Below are positions 7,757 to 15,935 of a stretch of 23,234 nucleotides of DNA, piece by piece. The notes under the pieces are model-generated. The model was not told where the DNA came from and did no database searches. It worked only from the letters and a program-made list of their open reading frames with translations. Source of the DNA: an uncultured Rhizobiaceae group bacterium (lineage in GTDB: Bacteria; Pseudomonadota; Alphaproteobacteria; Rhizobiales; Rhizobiaceae); NCBI GenBank assembly GCA_937944075.1, contig CALDZZ010000246.1:1-23234 (forward strand), written 5' to 3'. The position numbers were made by a program, and so were the translations under genes. Each line of letters opens with the position of its first letter. Position 1 is the stretch's first letter.

Positions 7757-9148
7757 ATGATCCCGGTAACAACACGCAAGGACCAGACCATCGCTCTCTT
7801 CGGACTGGGCGGATCAGGCATGGTCACTGCGCAAGCGCTTGTTGCTGGTGGTGCAAATGTTGTTGCCTATGATGACAATCCTCAAAAAGTCGAGGAAGCG
7901 GGCAGCAAGGGCATTCCGACCCAGGATTTGCGGGAGTTTGATTTTTCAAACGCAGATGCCTTCGTGCTTGCGCCCGGTGTGCCACTGACCCACCCGAAAC
8001 CGCATTGGTCTGTTGAGCTCGCGCATGCCAGGAATGTGCCCATCATTGGCGATGTTGCGCTCTTTGCTGATGAACGTCGTATGCATGCAGGGCACTCAGA
8101 CTTTATTGCAATCACGGGTACTAATGGAAAGTCTACTACCACTGCGCTTGTTTCTCATGTTCTTGCAAGTAGCGGGCGAAATGTTCAGATGGGCGGTAAT
8201 ATTGGCCGTGCGGTTCTTTCGCTTGATGGTATTTCAAATGACATGGTCTATGTTGTGGAGTGTTCATCCTATCAGATTGACCTGGCACCGCAGCTCGACC
8301 CTTCCATCGGAATTTTGTTGAATCTTGCACCGGATCATCTTGACCGTCACGGCACCATGGAAAATTATGCCGAAATCAAATCGCGCTTGGCAGGGCAAAG
8401 CGCACAGGCGATTTTGGGTAATAATGACAGCTATACAAAAGCCATATCAGACCAGTTTGAATTTGAAGGCAAGTCAATCACACGGATCTCGAACGAGCGG
8501 CTTGAAACAGGCTTTGGGGTTATTGATGATCAGATCGTTGAATTTGGTTCAGGTGATGAAAGCTTTATTGCCAATCTTCACGGGATAGCCACCTTGCTCG
8601 GTCGGCATAATGCACAGAATGCAGCAGCGGCTGTGGCGGCATGCAAACTTGTTGGTCTGAGCGATGAGGAAATACAGGCCGGATTAGAGACCTTCCCGGG
8701 ACTTGCGCACCGCATGGAAATTATTGGTAGTGTTGCAGATGTGTTATACGTCAATGATTCGAAAGGTACCAATGCGGATGCGGCAGCAATGGCGCTTGCC
8801 AGTTTTGATAATATTTACTGGATTGCAGGGGGGCTTGCAAAAGAGGGTGGTATAGAAACCCTTCGCCCTCTGTTTGGAAATATCAAAAAGGCTTTTCTCA
8901 TTGGAGAAGCTGCGCCAGAGTTTTCGGCCACGCTGGGTAGTGAAGTTGATTTTGAAATATCCCAGACGCTTGATGTAGCCGTTATGAATGCAGCCAGGGA
9001 AGCTGAAGAGGCAGGGGAAAAGGCAGTGATAATGCTATCGCCTGCTTGTGCAAGTTTTGATCAGTTTGCAAATTTTGAAATTCGGGGTGAGGCCTTCAGG
9101 GCCGAAGTGGAAAAACTGGATAATCTGGTTCCATATGGGGGAAGTTAA
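7757..9148 (+). CDS. murD: MurD, UDP-MurNAc-L-alanine:D-glutamate ligase
   Basis: MurD adds D-Glu to UDP-MurNAc-L-Ala in the cytoplasm using ATP. It starts with a nucleotide-binding fold for the UDP substrate (LFGLGGSG at about 14-21), then the ATP loop TGTNGKST (120-127) and ECSSYQID (168-175). NDSKGTNADA follows in the C-terminal half. An in-frame TTG lies at 7751, but ATG 7757 is 9 bases from AGGAAG (7742-7747) and gives the N-terminus MIPVTT seen in relatives, so I use it. Length 463 residues, typical. It follows mraY by 13 bases and precedes ftsW by 3. Confidence 0.96.
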   Translation: MIPVTTRKDQTIALFGLGGSGMVTAQALVAGGANVVAYDDNPQKVEEAGSKGIPTQDLREFDFSNADAFVLAPGVPLTHPKPHWSVELAHARNVPIIGDVALFADERRMHAGHSDFIAITGTNGKSTTTALVSHVLASSGRNVQMGGNIGRAVLSLDGISNDMVYVVECSSYQIDLAPQLDPSIGILLNLAPDHLDRHGTMENYAEIKSRLAGQSAQAILGNNDSYTKAISDQFEFEGKSITRISNERLETGFGVIDDQIVEFGSGDESFIANLHGIATLLGRHNAQNAAAAVAACKLVGLSDEEIQAGLETFPGLAHRMEIIGSVADVLYVNDSKGTNADAAAMALASFDNIYWIAGGLAKEGGIETLRPLFGNIKKAFLIGEAAPEFSATLGSEVDFEISQTLDVAVMNAAREAEEAGEKAVIMLSPACASFDQFANFEIRGEAFRAEVEKLDNLVPYGGS

Positions 9149-9151
9149 GCG

Positions 9152-10300
9152 ATGGTGAGTAGAGCTGATAAGAGTCTTCTGGCCGAGTGGTGGCGCACAA
9201 TCGACAAACCACTATTGGCAGCGCTTCTGTTCCTGATGTTGTGTGGTTTCCTGATGTCATTTGCTGGCAGCCCGCCAGTTGCAGAGCGTATTGGTGTCGA
9301 TGAATTTCACTTCATCAAGCGCCACGCCGTTTTTCTCGTTCCGGCAATCATCATCATGATTGGCTTTTCCATGCTGACACCCAAACAGGTGCGCAGGGTT
9401 GCATTCGTCTTGTTTGCCTTTTCGATTTTGGCCTTGCTTGCCACTTTATTTATTGGCTCAACAGCAAAAGGTTCCAGCCGATGGATTTATATCGCAGGCT
9501 TTACATTGCAGCCATCCGAGTTTGTAAAACCGGCCTTCGTGGTCATAACCGCATGGCTGTTTGCTGAAAATTCTAGAAGGCCTGATATTCCTGGAAACCT
9601 CTTTTCAATCATTCTTTTTGCCATTGTTGCTGCCCTTCTGGTCGTGCAGCCCGATCTGGGGCAAACCATGCTGATTGCGATTGTATGGGGGGCCTTGTTC
9701 TTTATGGCAGGCATGCCCTGGATATGGATTGCTGTGCTTACGGGCATTGGGGTTGTGGGTATGTTTCTTGCGTATCTGCTGTTCAGTCACGTTGCCAGCC
9801 GGATCAATCGGTTTATCACCGGTGAAGGTGATAACTATCAGGTTGATCGCGGTATTGATGCGATCGTCAACGGTGGCTGGTTAGGGCAGGGTCCAGGCGA
9901 AGGGACTGTAAAAAACATTCTGCCTGACAGTCATACCGACTTTCTGTTTGCTGTTGTTGCCGAAGAGTTTGGTATCATTGCCTGCATGCTTCTGGTTGGA
10001 GTTTTTGCTTTTATTGTAATGCGTGGTCTGGCCAAGTCGCTGGATGAGAAAAATGCCTATGTGCGCATGGGTGCTTCAGGGTTGGTGTTGCTGTTTGGGT
10101 TTCAGTCAATGATCAATATTGGCGTTAATCTCAAGCTCCTGCCTGCAAAGGGCATGACGTTGCCATTTATCTCCTATGGAGGCTCTTCAATGCTGGCCAT
10201 GGCGATGGGAATGGGATTCCTGCTTGCGCTTACTCGCTCCAGACCTGAACGCAGGCAAAGTTCTTCAATCGGCTTTGGCATGCATATCGCCAAACCATAG
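9152..10300 (+). CDS. ftsW: FtsW, septal peptidoglycan glycosyltransferase (SEDS)
   Basis: FtsW is the SEDS-family polymerase that elongates septal glycan strands from lipid II, working with FtsI. The protein is polytopic with about ten membrane helices. Motifs in order are GSTAKGSSRWI (102-112), QPSEFVKP (120-127), QPDLGQT (166-172), the LPDSHTDF loop (257-264), whose second Asp is the family's essential residue, AEEFG (270-274), and LLPAKGMTLPFISYGGSS (329-346). At 382 residues it has the usual size. ATG 9152 follows GGGGGAAG (9137-9144) by 7 bases, and only 3 bases separate it from murD. Position between murD and murG favours FtsW over RodA. Confidence 0.96.
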   Translation: MVSRADKSLLAEWWRTIDKPLLAALLFLMLCGFLMSFAGSPPVAERIGVDEFHFIKRHAVFLVPAIIIMIGFSMLTPKQVRRVAFVLFAFSILALLATLFIGSTAKGSSRWIYIAGFTLQPSEFVKPAFVVITAWLFAENSRRPDIPGNLFSIILFAIVAALLVVQPDLGQTMLIAIVWGALFFMAGMPWIWIAVLTGIGVVGMFLAYLLFSHVASRINRFITGEGDNYQVDRGIDAIVNGGWLGQGPGEGTVKNILPDSHTDFLFAVVAEEFGIIACMLLVGVFAFIVMRGLAKSLDEKNAYVRMGASGLVLLFGFQSMINIGVNLKLLPAKGMTLPFISYGGSSMLAMAMGMGFLLALTRSRPERRQSSSIGFGMHIAKP

Positions 10301-10311
10301 GGAGCAGGGTT

Positions 10312-11397
10312 ATGTCCAAGGGTACTATTCTTCTTTGTGCTGGTGGAACGGGTGGGCATTTGTTTCCTGCCGAGGCTGTTGCACATGAACTAAAGCGTCG
10401 CGGCTATACCATTCACTTGGCGGCAGATGACCGCGTTGAACGGTTTGCCGACAATTTTCCGGCTGCTGAAATACATCAGATAAAGTCCGCTACACTTGGT
10501 TCCAAGAATCCATTGGCGATCTGGCGGACATTGAAAAGCCTTTGGGGTGGCTACAAGCAAAGCCGCATGTTGCTTGCCAAAATTCAACCGATTGCGGTGG
10601 CTGGCTTTGGTGGTTACCCGACTGTACCACCGTTATTGGCTGCTGCGCGTCTGGGAATTCCAACGCTGGTTCATGAGGCTAATGCGGTGCTGGGAAGAGC
10701 CAACCGGTTACTTTCAAAAAAGGTCAACAAGGTTGCTCTTGGTTTTGGTGAAACCATACATGCTGGTGATACGAATGTCGTGGTTACCGGAAATCCGGTA
10801 AGACCGGATATCCTGAAATCGGCCATTCAGTCCTATCCACAACGAACGGCTGATGCAAAATTTAACCTGTTGGTTTTTGGTGGCAGTCAGGGTGCTGCGT
10901 TTTTTAGCGAGGTTTTACCGCAGGCTTGCAAACTCCTTAGCGAGAAAGAGCGCCAGCTTCTCAATATTGTCCAACAAGCGCGGCCTGAAGACAGTTCTGC
11001 TTTGGTTCAGGAATATGAGGCAATGAATATCAAGGCAACCGTTGCTTCCTTCTTTGATGACATGGCCAGTGAAATGCAGGCTTCCCATCTGGTTGTTTGT
11101 CGGGCAGGTGCCTCTACTGTGAGTGAATTATCGGTGATGGGCAGGCCTTCAATCCTGGTTCCCTATCCCCATGCGCTTGACCATGATCAGGCTACCAATG
11201 CGGCAGCTGTCGCATCAGAGGGCGGTGCAATGCTGTTTAAGCAGTCTGCTTTGACACCTAAGCTATTGGCGGATGAGTTGTCACGTGCTATCGCAGACCC
11301 GAAAAAACTTGCTCTTGCAGCCAGTAACGCCAAAAAGACTGGCAAGCCGGATGCCGCAAAGGTATTGGCGAACATGCTGGAAGCGCTGGCGGTTTAA
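10312..11397 (+). CDS. murG: MurG, lipid II synthase (GlcNAc transferase)
   Basis: MurG is a peripheral inner-membrane GT-B glycosyltransferase that adds GlcNAc to lipid I, giving lipid II. Family blocks are GGTGGHLFPA (11-20), GFGGYPTVPP (98-107), HEANAVLGRAN (121-131), VTGNPVRP (158-165), GGSQGA (190-195), RAGASTVSEL (264-273) and DHDQATNA (290-297). The length of 361 residues is normal. AGGGAG (about 10299-10304) is 7 bases before ATG 10312, and part of this SD overlaps the ftsW stop, which suggests coupling. Cotranscription with ftsW and murC is inferred from spacing. Confidence 0.97.
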   Translation: MSKGTILLCAGGTGGHLFPAEAVAHELKRRGYTIHLAADDRVERFADNFPAAEIHQIKSATLGSKNPLAIWRTLKSLWGGYKQSRMLLAKIQPIAVAGFGGYPTVPPLLAAARLGIPTLVHEANAVLGRANRLLSKKVNKVALGFGETIHAGDTNVVVTGNPVRPDILKSAIQSYPQRTADAKFNLLVFGGSQGAAFFSEVLPQACKLLSEKERQLLNIVQQARPEDSSALVQEYEAMNIKATVASFFDDMASEMQASHLVVCRAGASTVSELSVMGRPSILVPYPHALDHDQATNAAAVASEGGAMLFKQSALTPKLLADELSRAIADPKKLALAASNAKKTGKPDAAKVLANMLEALAV

Positions 11398-11427
11398 ACA
11401 AATAATAAAGTTCAGGAATCTGTTTTC

Positions 11428-12831
11428 ATGAAAATGCCCGAAAAAATTGGCCTTGTTCATTTCGTTGGAATAGGCGGTATCGGAATGAGTGGTATTGCCG
11501 AAGTCTTGCATAATCTTGGTTACGATGTGCAAGGATCCGACATGAATGAAAGCGCAAATGTTCAAAGATTGCGCGACAAGGGAATTGCGGTTCACATTGG
11601 GCACCGTGCTGAAAACCTGGGCGATGCTGAAGTTGTTGTTGCTTCAACGGCAATCAAGCAAGATAACCCCGAGCGGATTGCAGCGCGTGAACGAAACCTG
11701 CCAATCGTACGCCGCGCGGAAATGCTTGCCGAGCTGATGCGATTCAAAAAAGCAATTGCAATCGGTGGAACCCACGGCAAAACAACAACAACAACCATGG
11801 TCAGTACATTACTTGTAGCAGGTAATCTGGATCCGACTGTCATCAATGGCGGTATCATTAATGACATTGGCACAAACGCCCGAATGGGTGATGGTGAATG
11901 GATGGTTGTTGAAGCAGATGAGTCGGATGGTACCTTCCTGAGGCTGCCGGCAGATGTCGCTGTTGTTACTAATATCGATCCTGAACACCTGGACCATTAC
12001 GGTGATTATGAAGCTGTTAAAAAAGCTTTCACAACCTTTGTGGAGAATGTGCCTTTTTACGGGTTTGGTGTGATGTGTCTCGACCATCCTGAAGTTCAGG
12101 CACAGGTTGCCAAAATTACCGATCGGCGTGTTGTAACCTATGGCGAAAACAAGCAGGCAGAAGTTCGTTTCAAGGATGTGGTATCCAAAGGATCTACTTC
12201 TCATTTTACCATTGAGCGCAGAAACAGAAAAACTGGTGCGGTCAGTTATATACATGATCTGGTTCTGCCAATGCCTGGCCTTTACAATGTTTCAAATGCC
12301 ACGGCTGCAATTGCAGTCGCGCTCGAACTTGGGGTTAGTCATGATGATATTCGCGATGGGCTTGCCTCATTTGGCGGTGTAAAAAGAAGGTTCACGCATA
12401 CTGGCAGTTGGAATGGGGTAGAGATTTACGACGATTATGCACACCATCCGGTTGAAATCAGTTCTGTCCTTTCTGCCGCGCGTCAGGCCAGTTCCGGCAA
12501 GGTCATCGCCATCAAGCAACCGCACCGCTACACAAGACTGGAAAGTCTGTTTGGTGATTTCTGTTCATGTTTTAACGATGCAGACCATGTGTTGGTTGCT
12601 CCTGTCTATGAAGCAGGTGAGAAGCCGATTGACGGCATTAATGCCACTACGCTGGCTGAGGGGCTGAGATCCGGTGGTCATAGAAGTGCCGTTGCCATTG
12701 AAGGGCCTGAAGCAATTGCTGCCAAGGTTCGTGAACTTGCCGAGCCAGGTGATTTTGTTATCTTCCTTGGGGCAGGCAATGTGAGCCAGTGGGCTTATGC
12801 ACTTGCTGATGAGCTTAAGGCGCTTGGGTAA
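11428..12831 (+). CDS. murC: MurC, UDP-MurNAc:L-alanine ligase
   Basis: MurC performs the first amino-acid addition, attaching L-Ala to UDP-MurNAc with ATP. It carries the N-terminal GIGGIGMSG (14-22), the ATP loop GTHGKTT (114-120), EADESDGTF (162-170), NIDPEHLDHYG (182-192), a KRRF element (319-322), DDYAHHP (335-341) and QPHRYTR (364-370). Length 467 residues, as expected. ATG 11428 is 10 bases after AGGA (11414-11417); the ATG two codons later is further from it. A 30-base spacer follows murG and only 4 bases separate it from murB. Confidence 0.97.
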   Translation: MKMPEKIGLVHFVGIGGIGMSGIAEVLHNLGYDVQGSDMNESANVQRLRDKGIAVHIGHRAENLGDAEVVVASTAIKQDNPERIAARERNLPIVRRAEMLAELMRFKKAIAIGGTHGKTTTTTMVSTLLVAGNLDPTVINGGIINDIGTNARMGDGEWMVVEADESDGTFLRLPADVAVVTNIDPEHLDHYGDYEAVKKAFTTFVENVPFYGFGVMCLDHPEVQAQVAKITDRRVVTYGENKQAEVRFKDVVSKGSTSHFTIERRNRKTGAVSYIHDLVLPMPGLYNVSNATAAIAVALELGVSHDDIRDGLASFGGVKRRFTHTGSWNGVEIYDDYAHHPVEISSVLSAARQASSGKVIAIKQPHRYTRLESLFGDFCSCFNDADHVLVAPVYEAGEKPIDGINATTLAEGLRSGGHRSAVAIEGPEAIAAKVRELAEPGDFVIFLGAGNVSQWAYALADELKALG

Positions 12832-12835
12832 GCAT

Positions 12836-13765
12836 ATGTCAGGCGAAGCGCTTCTTAAAAAACTTGAAAGTAACCTTGAGGGTGTTCGCGGACGTCTTAC
12901 GCCTGATGCCATGATGTCAAAACTGACCTGGTTTCAAGTGGGCGGCCCTGCCGATATTTTATATCAGCCTGCTGACGAGGATGACCTGGCATATTTCATG
13001 AGCCGTTTGCCACAGGAAATTCCTGTTCTGGTCGTGGGCGTTGGTTCCAACCTTCTTGTACGCGACGGAGGGGTTGAGGGCGTTGTCATTCGTTTGTCTG
13101 CCAAGGGTTTTGGCATGGTTGAAGATATGGGCGATGGGCGTCTCATGGCAGGTGCAGCCATTCCTGACAAGCGGCTTGCTGCCAAGGCACTTGAATTGCA
13201 ATTGGGTGGTTTTGAATTTTACCACGGGATCCCGGGTGGTATTGGTGGTGCGCTTCGCATGAACGCAGGAGCCAATGGTACGGAGACAACCAATCGTGTT
13301 GTCGAGGTTCATGCTATCGACAGGCAGGGTGAAAAACACGTGCTCTCGCATGCGGACATGGGATATTCCTATCGTCACAGTGGTGCGGACAAGGAGTTGA
13401 TTTTCACCAGGGCTGTGTTTGAAGGTGTTCGCGATGATGCAGCCTCAATTCAGGCTCGTATGGATGAAGTTCAGCATCATCGTGAAACGGTTCAACCGGT
13501 CAAGGAAAAGACTGGTGGGTCGACCTTCAAGAATCCGGATGGTCACAGTTCATGGAAGCTGGTTGATGAAGCAGGCTTGCGCGGTTTCAGACTTGGTGGC
13601 GCACAAATGAGCGAAATGCACTGCAACTTCATGATTAACACTGGCGACGCGACTGCAAGCGACCTTGAGAACCTTGGAGAGCATGTTCGAACCCAAGTTC
13701 TTGAAAAGACTGGCATTCAGCTTGATTGGGAGATCAAGCGCATTGGCAGGCATTCAGTCCGCTAA
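12836..13765 (+). CDS. murB: MurB, UDP-N-acetylenolpyruvoylglucosamine reductase
   Basis: MurB is the FAD- and NADPH-dependent reductase that makes UDP-MurNAc, the substrate of MurC next door. FAD-binding blocks VGVGSNLLVRDGG (67-79) and GIPGGIGGALRMNAGA (131-146) are clear. YSYRHSG (177-183), GGSTFKNP (227-234, catalytic Ser S229), GAQMSEMHCNFMIN (255-268) and a late acidic residue E299 complete the active site. The 309-residue size and absence of the Tyr-loop insertion fit the shorter, non-enterobacterial MurB type. The frame is open to ATG 12797 inside murC, but ATG 12836 avoids a long overlap and gives a family-like N-terminus. Its SD is weak. It is the last gene before the 317-base gap. 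Confidence 0.95.
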   Translation: MSGEALLKKLESNLEGVRGRLTPDAMMSKLTWFQVGGPADILYQPADEDDLAYFMSRLPQEIPVLVVGVGSNLLVRDGGVEGVVIRLSAKGFGMVEDMGDGRLMAGAAIPDKRLAAKALELQLGGFEFYHGIPGGIGGALRMNAGANGTETTNRVVEVHAIDRQGEKHVLSHADMGYSYRHSGADKELIFTRAVFEGVRDDAASIQARMDEVQHHRETVQPVKEKTGGSTFKNPDGHSSWKLVDEAGLRGFRLGGAQMSEMHCNFMINTGDATASDLENLGEHVRTQVLEKTGIQLDWEIKRIGRHSVR

Positions 13766-13796
13766 AAAAAATTATTAACTTTTTCGAATAATACGG

Positions 13797-13838
13797 TTGG
13801 AAAATCTTCAAACTTGATTAGAATCGCATCAATCAAGT
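13797..13838 (+). promoter_or_regulatory. Possible ddl-ftsQA promoter with overlapping dyad
   Basis: TTGGAA (13797-13802) and TAGAAT (13819-13824) are separated by 16 bases and resemble a housekeeping -35/-10 pair. An 8-bp perfect inverted repeat, ACTTGATT (13812-13819) and AATCAAGT (13831-13838), overlaps the -10 and the expected start site, as an operator would. The matches are imperfect and the call is inference. Confidence 0.3.
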
Positions 13839-13842
13839 GATT

Positions 13843-13893
13843 TGCTTATGCAAGTTACTTGTTGGGGGTTTGTCATTTCGATCTGCTTATGCA
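13843..13893. repeat. Two copies of the decamer TGCTTATGCA, 41 bp apart
   Basis: TGCTTATGCA occurs at 13843-13852 and 13884-13893. Each copy is a dyad with TTAT in the centre. The bases flanking the copies differ but stay complementary (T/A in the first, C/G in the second), so each extends to a 4-bp stem. Spacing is 41 bp, near four helical turns. Function unknown. Confidence 0.5.
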
Positions 13894-13924
13894 GTAGGCT
13901 TAATAACAACGAAATTGATAAGCT

Positions 13925-13956
13925 AAGGTGAGAAACTGGAAAACCAGTCCGACCTT
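13925..13956 (+). other. Hairpin in the murB-ddl gap
   Basis: AAGGT (13925-13929) pairs with ACCTT (13952-13956), and ACTGG (13935-13939) with CCAGT (13944-13948), closing an AAAA tetraloop with an internal loop between the stems. No T-run follows, so it is not a canonical terminator. Confidence 0.4.
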
Positions 13957-14021
13957 TGAGTTAATTAGTAACAGGCGGGAACAGTGTATTTTGCGTACTT
14001 TCGGTGCGTAGAAGTCATTTT

Positions 14022-14051
14022 GTTTAATTGAATTAAACGAGAGTTTAAACT
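14022..14051. promoter_or_regulatory. Palindrome pair upstream of ddl
   Basis: GTTTAATTGAATTAAAC (14022-14038) is a perfect 17-base palindrome with one central base. AGTTTAAACT (14042-14051) is a perfect 10-base palindrome three bases further on. Both are built from GTTTAA half-sites and end about 31 bases before the ddl start. The arrangement looks like tandem operator sites for a dimeric regulator; none can be named. Confidence 0.4.
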
Positions 14052-14082
14052 GGGGCGATTTTGAGTACGGGGAGTGTTTCGC

Positions 14083-15009
14083 ATGACGGGCAAACATGTT
14101 GCGGTCTTAATGGGGGGGTGGTCATCTGAAAGGGAGGTTTCGCTCTCTTCTGGCAAGGCCTGTGCCGATGGCTTGCGCAATGCAGGCTACAAGGTAACAG
14201 AAGTTGATGTTGACCGGAAAATCAGTTCCGTACTTCGAAACCTTAATCCTGATGTAGCCTTTAATGCGCTGCATGGTCCTTATGGTGAAGATGGCCTTAT
14301 TCAGGGTGTTCTGGAGTTTCTAAATATTCCATATACGCATTCTGGTGTGCTGGCTTCTGCGCTTGCAATGGACAAGCAAAAGGCCAAGCGCATTGCCAAG
14401 GCCGCGGGCATTCCGGTAGCCGAATCTGTTTTGATTGATCGCCATCAGGCGGCCAAGGAACATCCCATGAAACCGCCTTATGTCATCAAGCCTGTATCGG
14501 AAGGGTCCTCCTTTGGCGTGCTGATTGTACAGCAAGATGCCATGCATCCGCCGCAGGAATTAACCCGTGATGACTGGCCTTACGGGGAGCATTTGATGGC
14601 AGAGAGATTCGTTGGTGGACGGGAATTGACCTGTTCTGTGATGGGTAATGTTGCCCTAGCGGTAACTGAAATCCAGACAGGAAGCGAAAAATTCTACGAT
14701 TTTGAGGCAAAATATAGCGATGGGGGCTCAAAACACGTAATTCCTGCAAAAATTAAACCAAATATTTACCAAGAAATACTGAAACTGTCCCTGAAAGCTC
14801 ATGAAGTGATGGGATGTCGTGGTGTAACACGTTCTGATTTCCGTCTCGATGATGGGCCGATGGGGTCGGGCGAACTGATTTGGCTTGAGGTGAATACCCA
14901 GCCAGGAATGACCGCTACGTCCCTTTTACCTGAACAGGCAGCTCACGCTGGGCATTCCTGGGAAGAATTGTTGAGTTGGATTGTGGAGGACGCTTCTTGC
15001 AACCGTTAG
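14083..15009 (+). CDS. ddl: Ddl, D-alanine:D-alanine ligase
   Basis: Ddl is an ATP-grasp enzyme that joins two D-Ala, giving the dipeptide used by MurF. Landmarks are GGWSSERE with E16 (11-18), NALHGPYGEDG (61-71), YTHSGVLASALAMDK (84-98), IKPVSEGSSFGV (135-146), ERFVGGRELT (174-183), YDFEAKY (205-211), RSDFRL (250-255) and LEVNTQPGMT (268-277). The length of 308 residues is usual. An in-frame GTG at 14074 lies within the SD; ATG 14083 is 8 bases after GGGGAG (14069-14074), so I choose it. The 3' end overlaps ftsQ by 13 bases. Position next to ftsQ matches the ddlB arrangement of other dcw clusters. Confidence 0.96.
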   Translation: MTGKHVAVLMGGWSSEREVSLSSGKACADGLRNAGYKVTEVDVDRKISSVLRNLNPDVAFNALHGPYGEDGLIQGVLEFLNIPYTHSGVLASALAMDKQKAKRIAKAAGIPVAESVLIDRHQAAKEHPMKPPYVIKPVSEGSSFGVLIVQQDAMHPPQELTRDDWPYGEHLMAERFVGGRELTCSVMGNVALAVTEIQTGSEKFYDFEAKYSDGGSKHVIPAKIKPNIYQEILKLSLKAHEVMGCRGVTRSDFRLDDGPMGSGELIWLEVNTQPGMTATSLLPEQAAHAGHSWEELLSWIVEDASCNR

Positions 15010-15935
15010 GCGGAAATAAACATCATCCCGATAGGGGTGAGAGCCTGTTTGTCGATGGCAAGCAGGATTCTTCTGTTTTCGGGTTTGCCAACTCTCGTAA
15101 TGCACCACGGTTTGTGCGCAAGGCTGCACGCTTTCTTCAGGTTTTGACACCGACACGCTTTGTAACCAGCAAGACGGTGCACATGATTGCTCTGGGTGCT
15201 GTCGTCGTTGTGGCTTCAGGGTTTTTGATTAATTCTGATAGTAAAAACAGATTAATGGCATCAGCCAGTTCGGTAACCGGCTTGCAGGCCAGCAAGCTTG
15301 TCGTGAATGGCAATGAAAATCTGGATATCAACGTTTTGCAGGCAAGACTTGCTACCCAGCTGGGAAACTCGCTGTTCTCGTTCAAGGTGGATGAGGCGCG
15401 TAAGGAAATTCTCAATGACCCATGGGTCGAGGATGCGAAAGTCAGAAAAGTTTATCCTGACACGATTGTTGTTGATGTGGTTGAAAGAAAGCCTGTTGCT
15501 CTATGGCAATCGAAGGGTGAAGTACATCTGATTGCAAAAGACGGGTTTGTCATATCCAAAGCTGGTCCAAAGCACATGAATTTGCCTCAAGTAGTGGGTG
15601 AGGGCGCCAATATGGTCGCGACTGAATTCCTGTCTGCAATTAGTCGTTTTCCTGTCATCACAAAAAAGGCAAGCGCATATGTGCGCGTCGCCGGGCGTCG
15701 TTGGAATGTCCGATTTGGTGAAGGGCCACAGGTCTTGTTGCCGGAATCGGATTGGCAGGTTGCACTGTTTGAATTGCAGGATCTGCAAACCCAGAAGCGT
15801 TTGCTTGACCGTGACATACTGCAAATTGATATGCGCCTGCGTGATCGTCTTGTCCTGAAGCTCGATCCAAAAGATGCTGAAGTCAGAAAGACGGCTATAC
15901 GAAAATCCCTCAAACGCGATTGGCACAAAACATGA
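14997..15935 (+). CDS. ftsQ: FtsQ, divisome scaffold protein (TTG start)
   Basis: FtsQ is a bitopic membrane protein that links FtsB/FtsL and the septal synthases to the divisome. A cytoplasmic N-terminus of about 60 residues is followed by one membrane helix (about 62-79), a POTRA domain (about 96-164, with VNGNENLD at 103-110) and the FtsQ domain (about 167-280). There is no ATG near the start. TTG 14997 lies 7 bases after GGAGG (14985-14989), inside the end of ddl, and gives 312 residues. TTG 14976 is in frame but would place that SD inside the gene. The 13-base overlap with ddl and the ATGA overlap with ftsA suggest coupled translation of all three. Confidence 0.9.
   Translation: MQPLGGNKHHPDRGESLFVDGKQDSSVFGFANSRNAPRFVRKAARFLQVLTPTRFVTSKTVHMIALGAVVVVASGFLINSDSKNRLMASASSVTGLQASKLVVNGNENLDINVLQARLATQLGNSLFSFKVDEARKEILNDPWVEDAKVRKVYPDTIVVDVVERKPVALWQSKGEVHLIAKDGFVISKAGPKHMNLPQVVGEGANMVATEFLSAISRFPVITKKASAYVRVAGRRWNVRFGEGPQVLLPESDWQVALFELQDLQTQKRLLDRDILQIDMRLRDRLVLKLDPKDAEVRKTAIRKSLKRDWHKT

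Larger units (their letters stand above)
13766..14082. other. Intergenic region between murB and ddl, no gene, many dyads
   Basis: This 317-base stretch separates block 1 from ddl-ftsQ-ftsA. It is AT-rich. I find no convincing reading frame: the short frames on the minus strand have no family features and run into ddl. It contains a possible promoter with an overlapping dyad (13797-13838), two copies of a small TGCTTATGCA dyad (13843 and 13884), a tetraloop hairpin (13925-13956), and two palindromes just before ddl (14022-14051). If transcription starts near 13830, ddl would have a structured leader of about 250 bases. A small RNA gene cannot be excluded. Confidence 0.6.

Noticed and set aside
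12797..12835. Upstream start of murB at ATG 12797
   Set aside because: It would overlap murC by 35 bases and add residues not seen in the family; ATG 12836 is better.
14022..14051. CtrA site before ddl
   Set aside because: The TTAA boxes are spaced by 5 and 8 bases, not 7, so the consensus is not met.
13900..14180. Short minus-strand frames in the murB-ddl gap
   Set aside because: They are 65-71 codons, partly opposite ddl, basic and featureless, with no supporting ribosome site.
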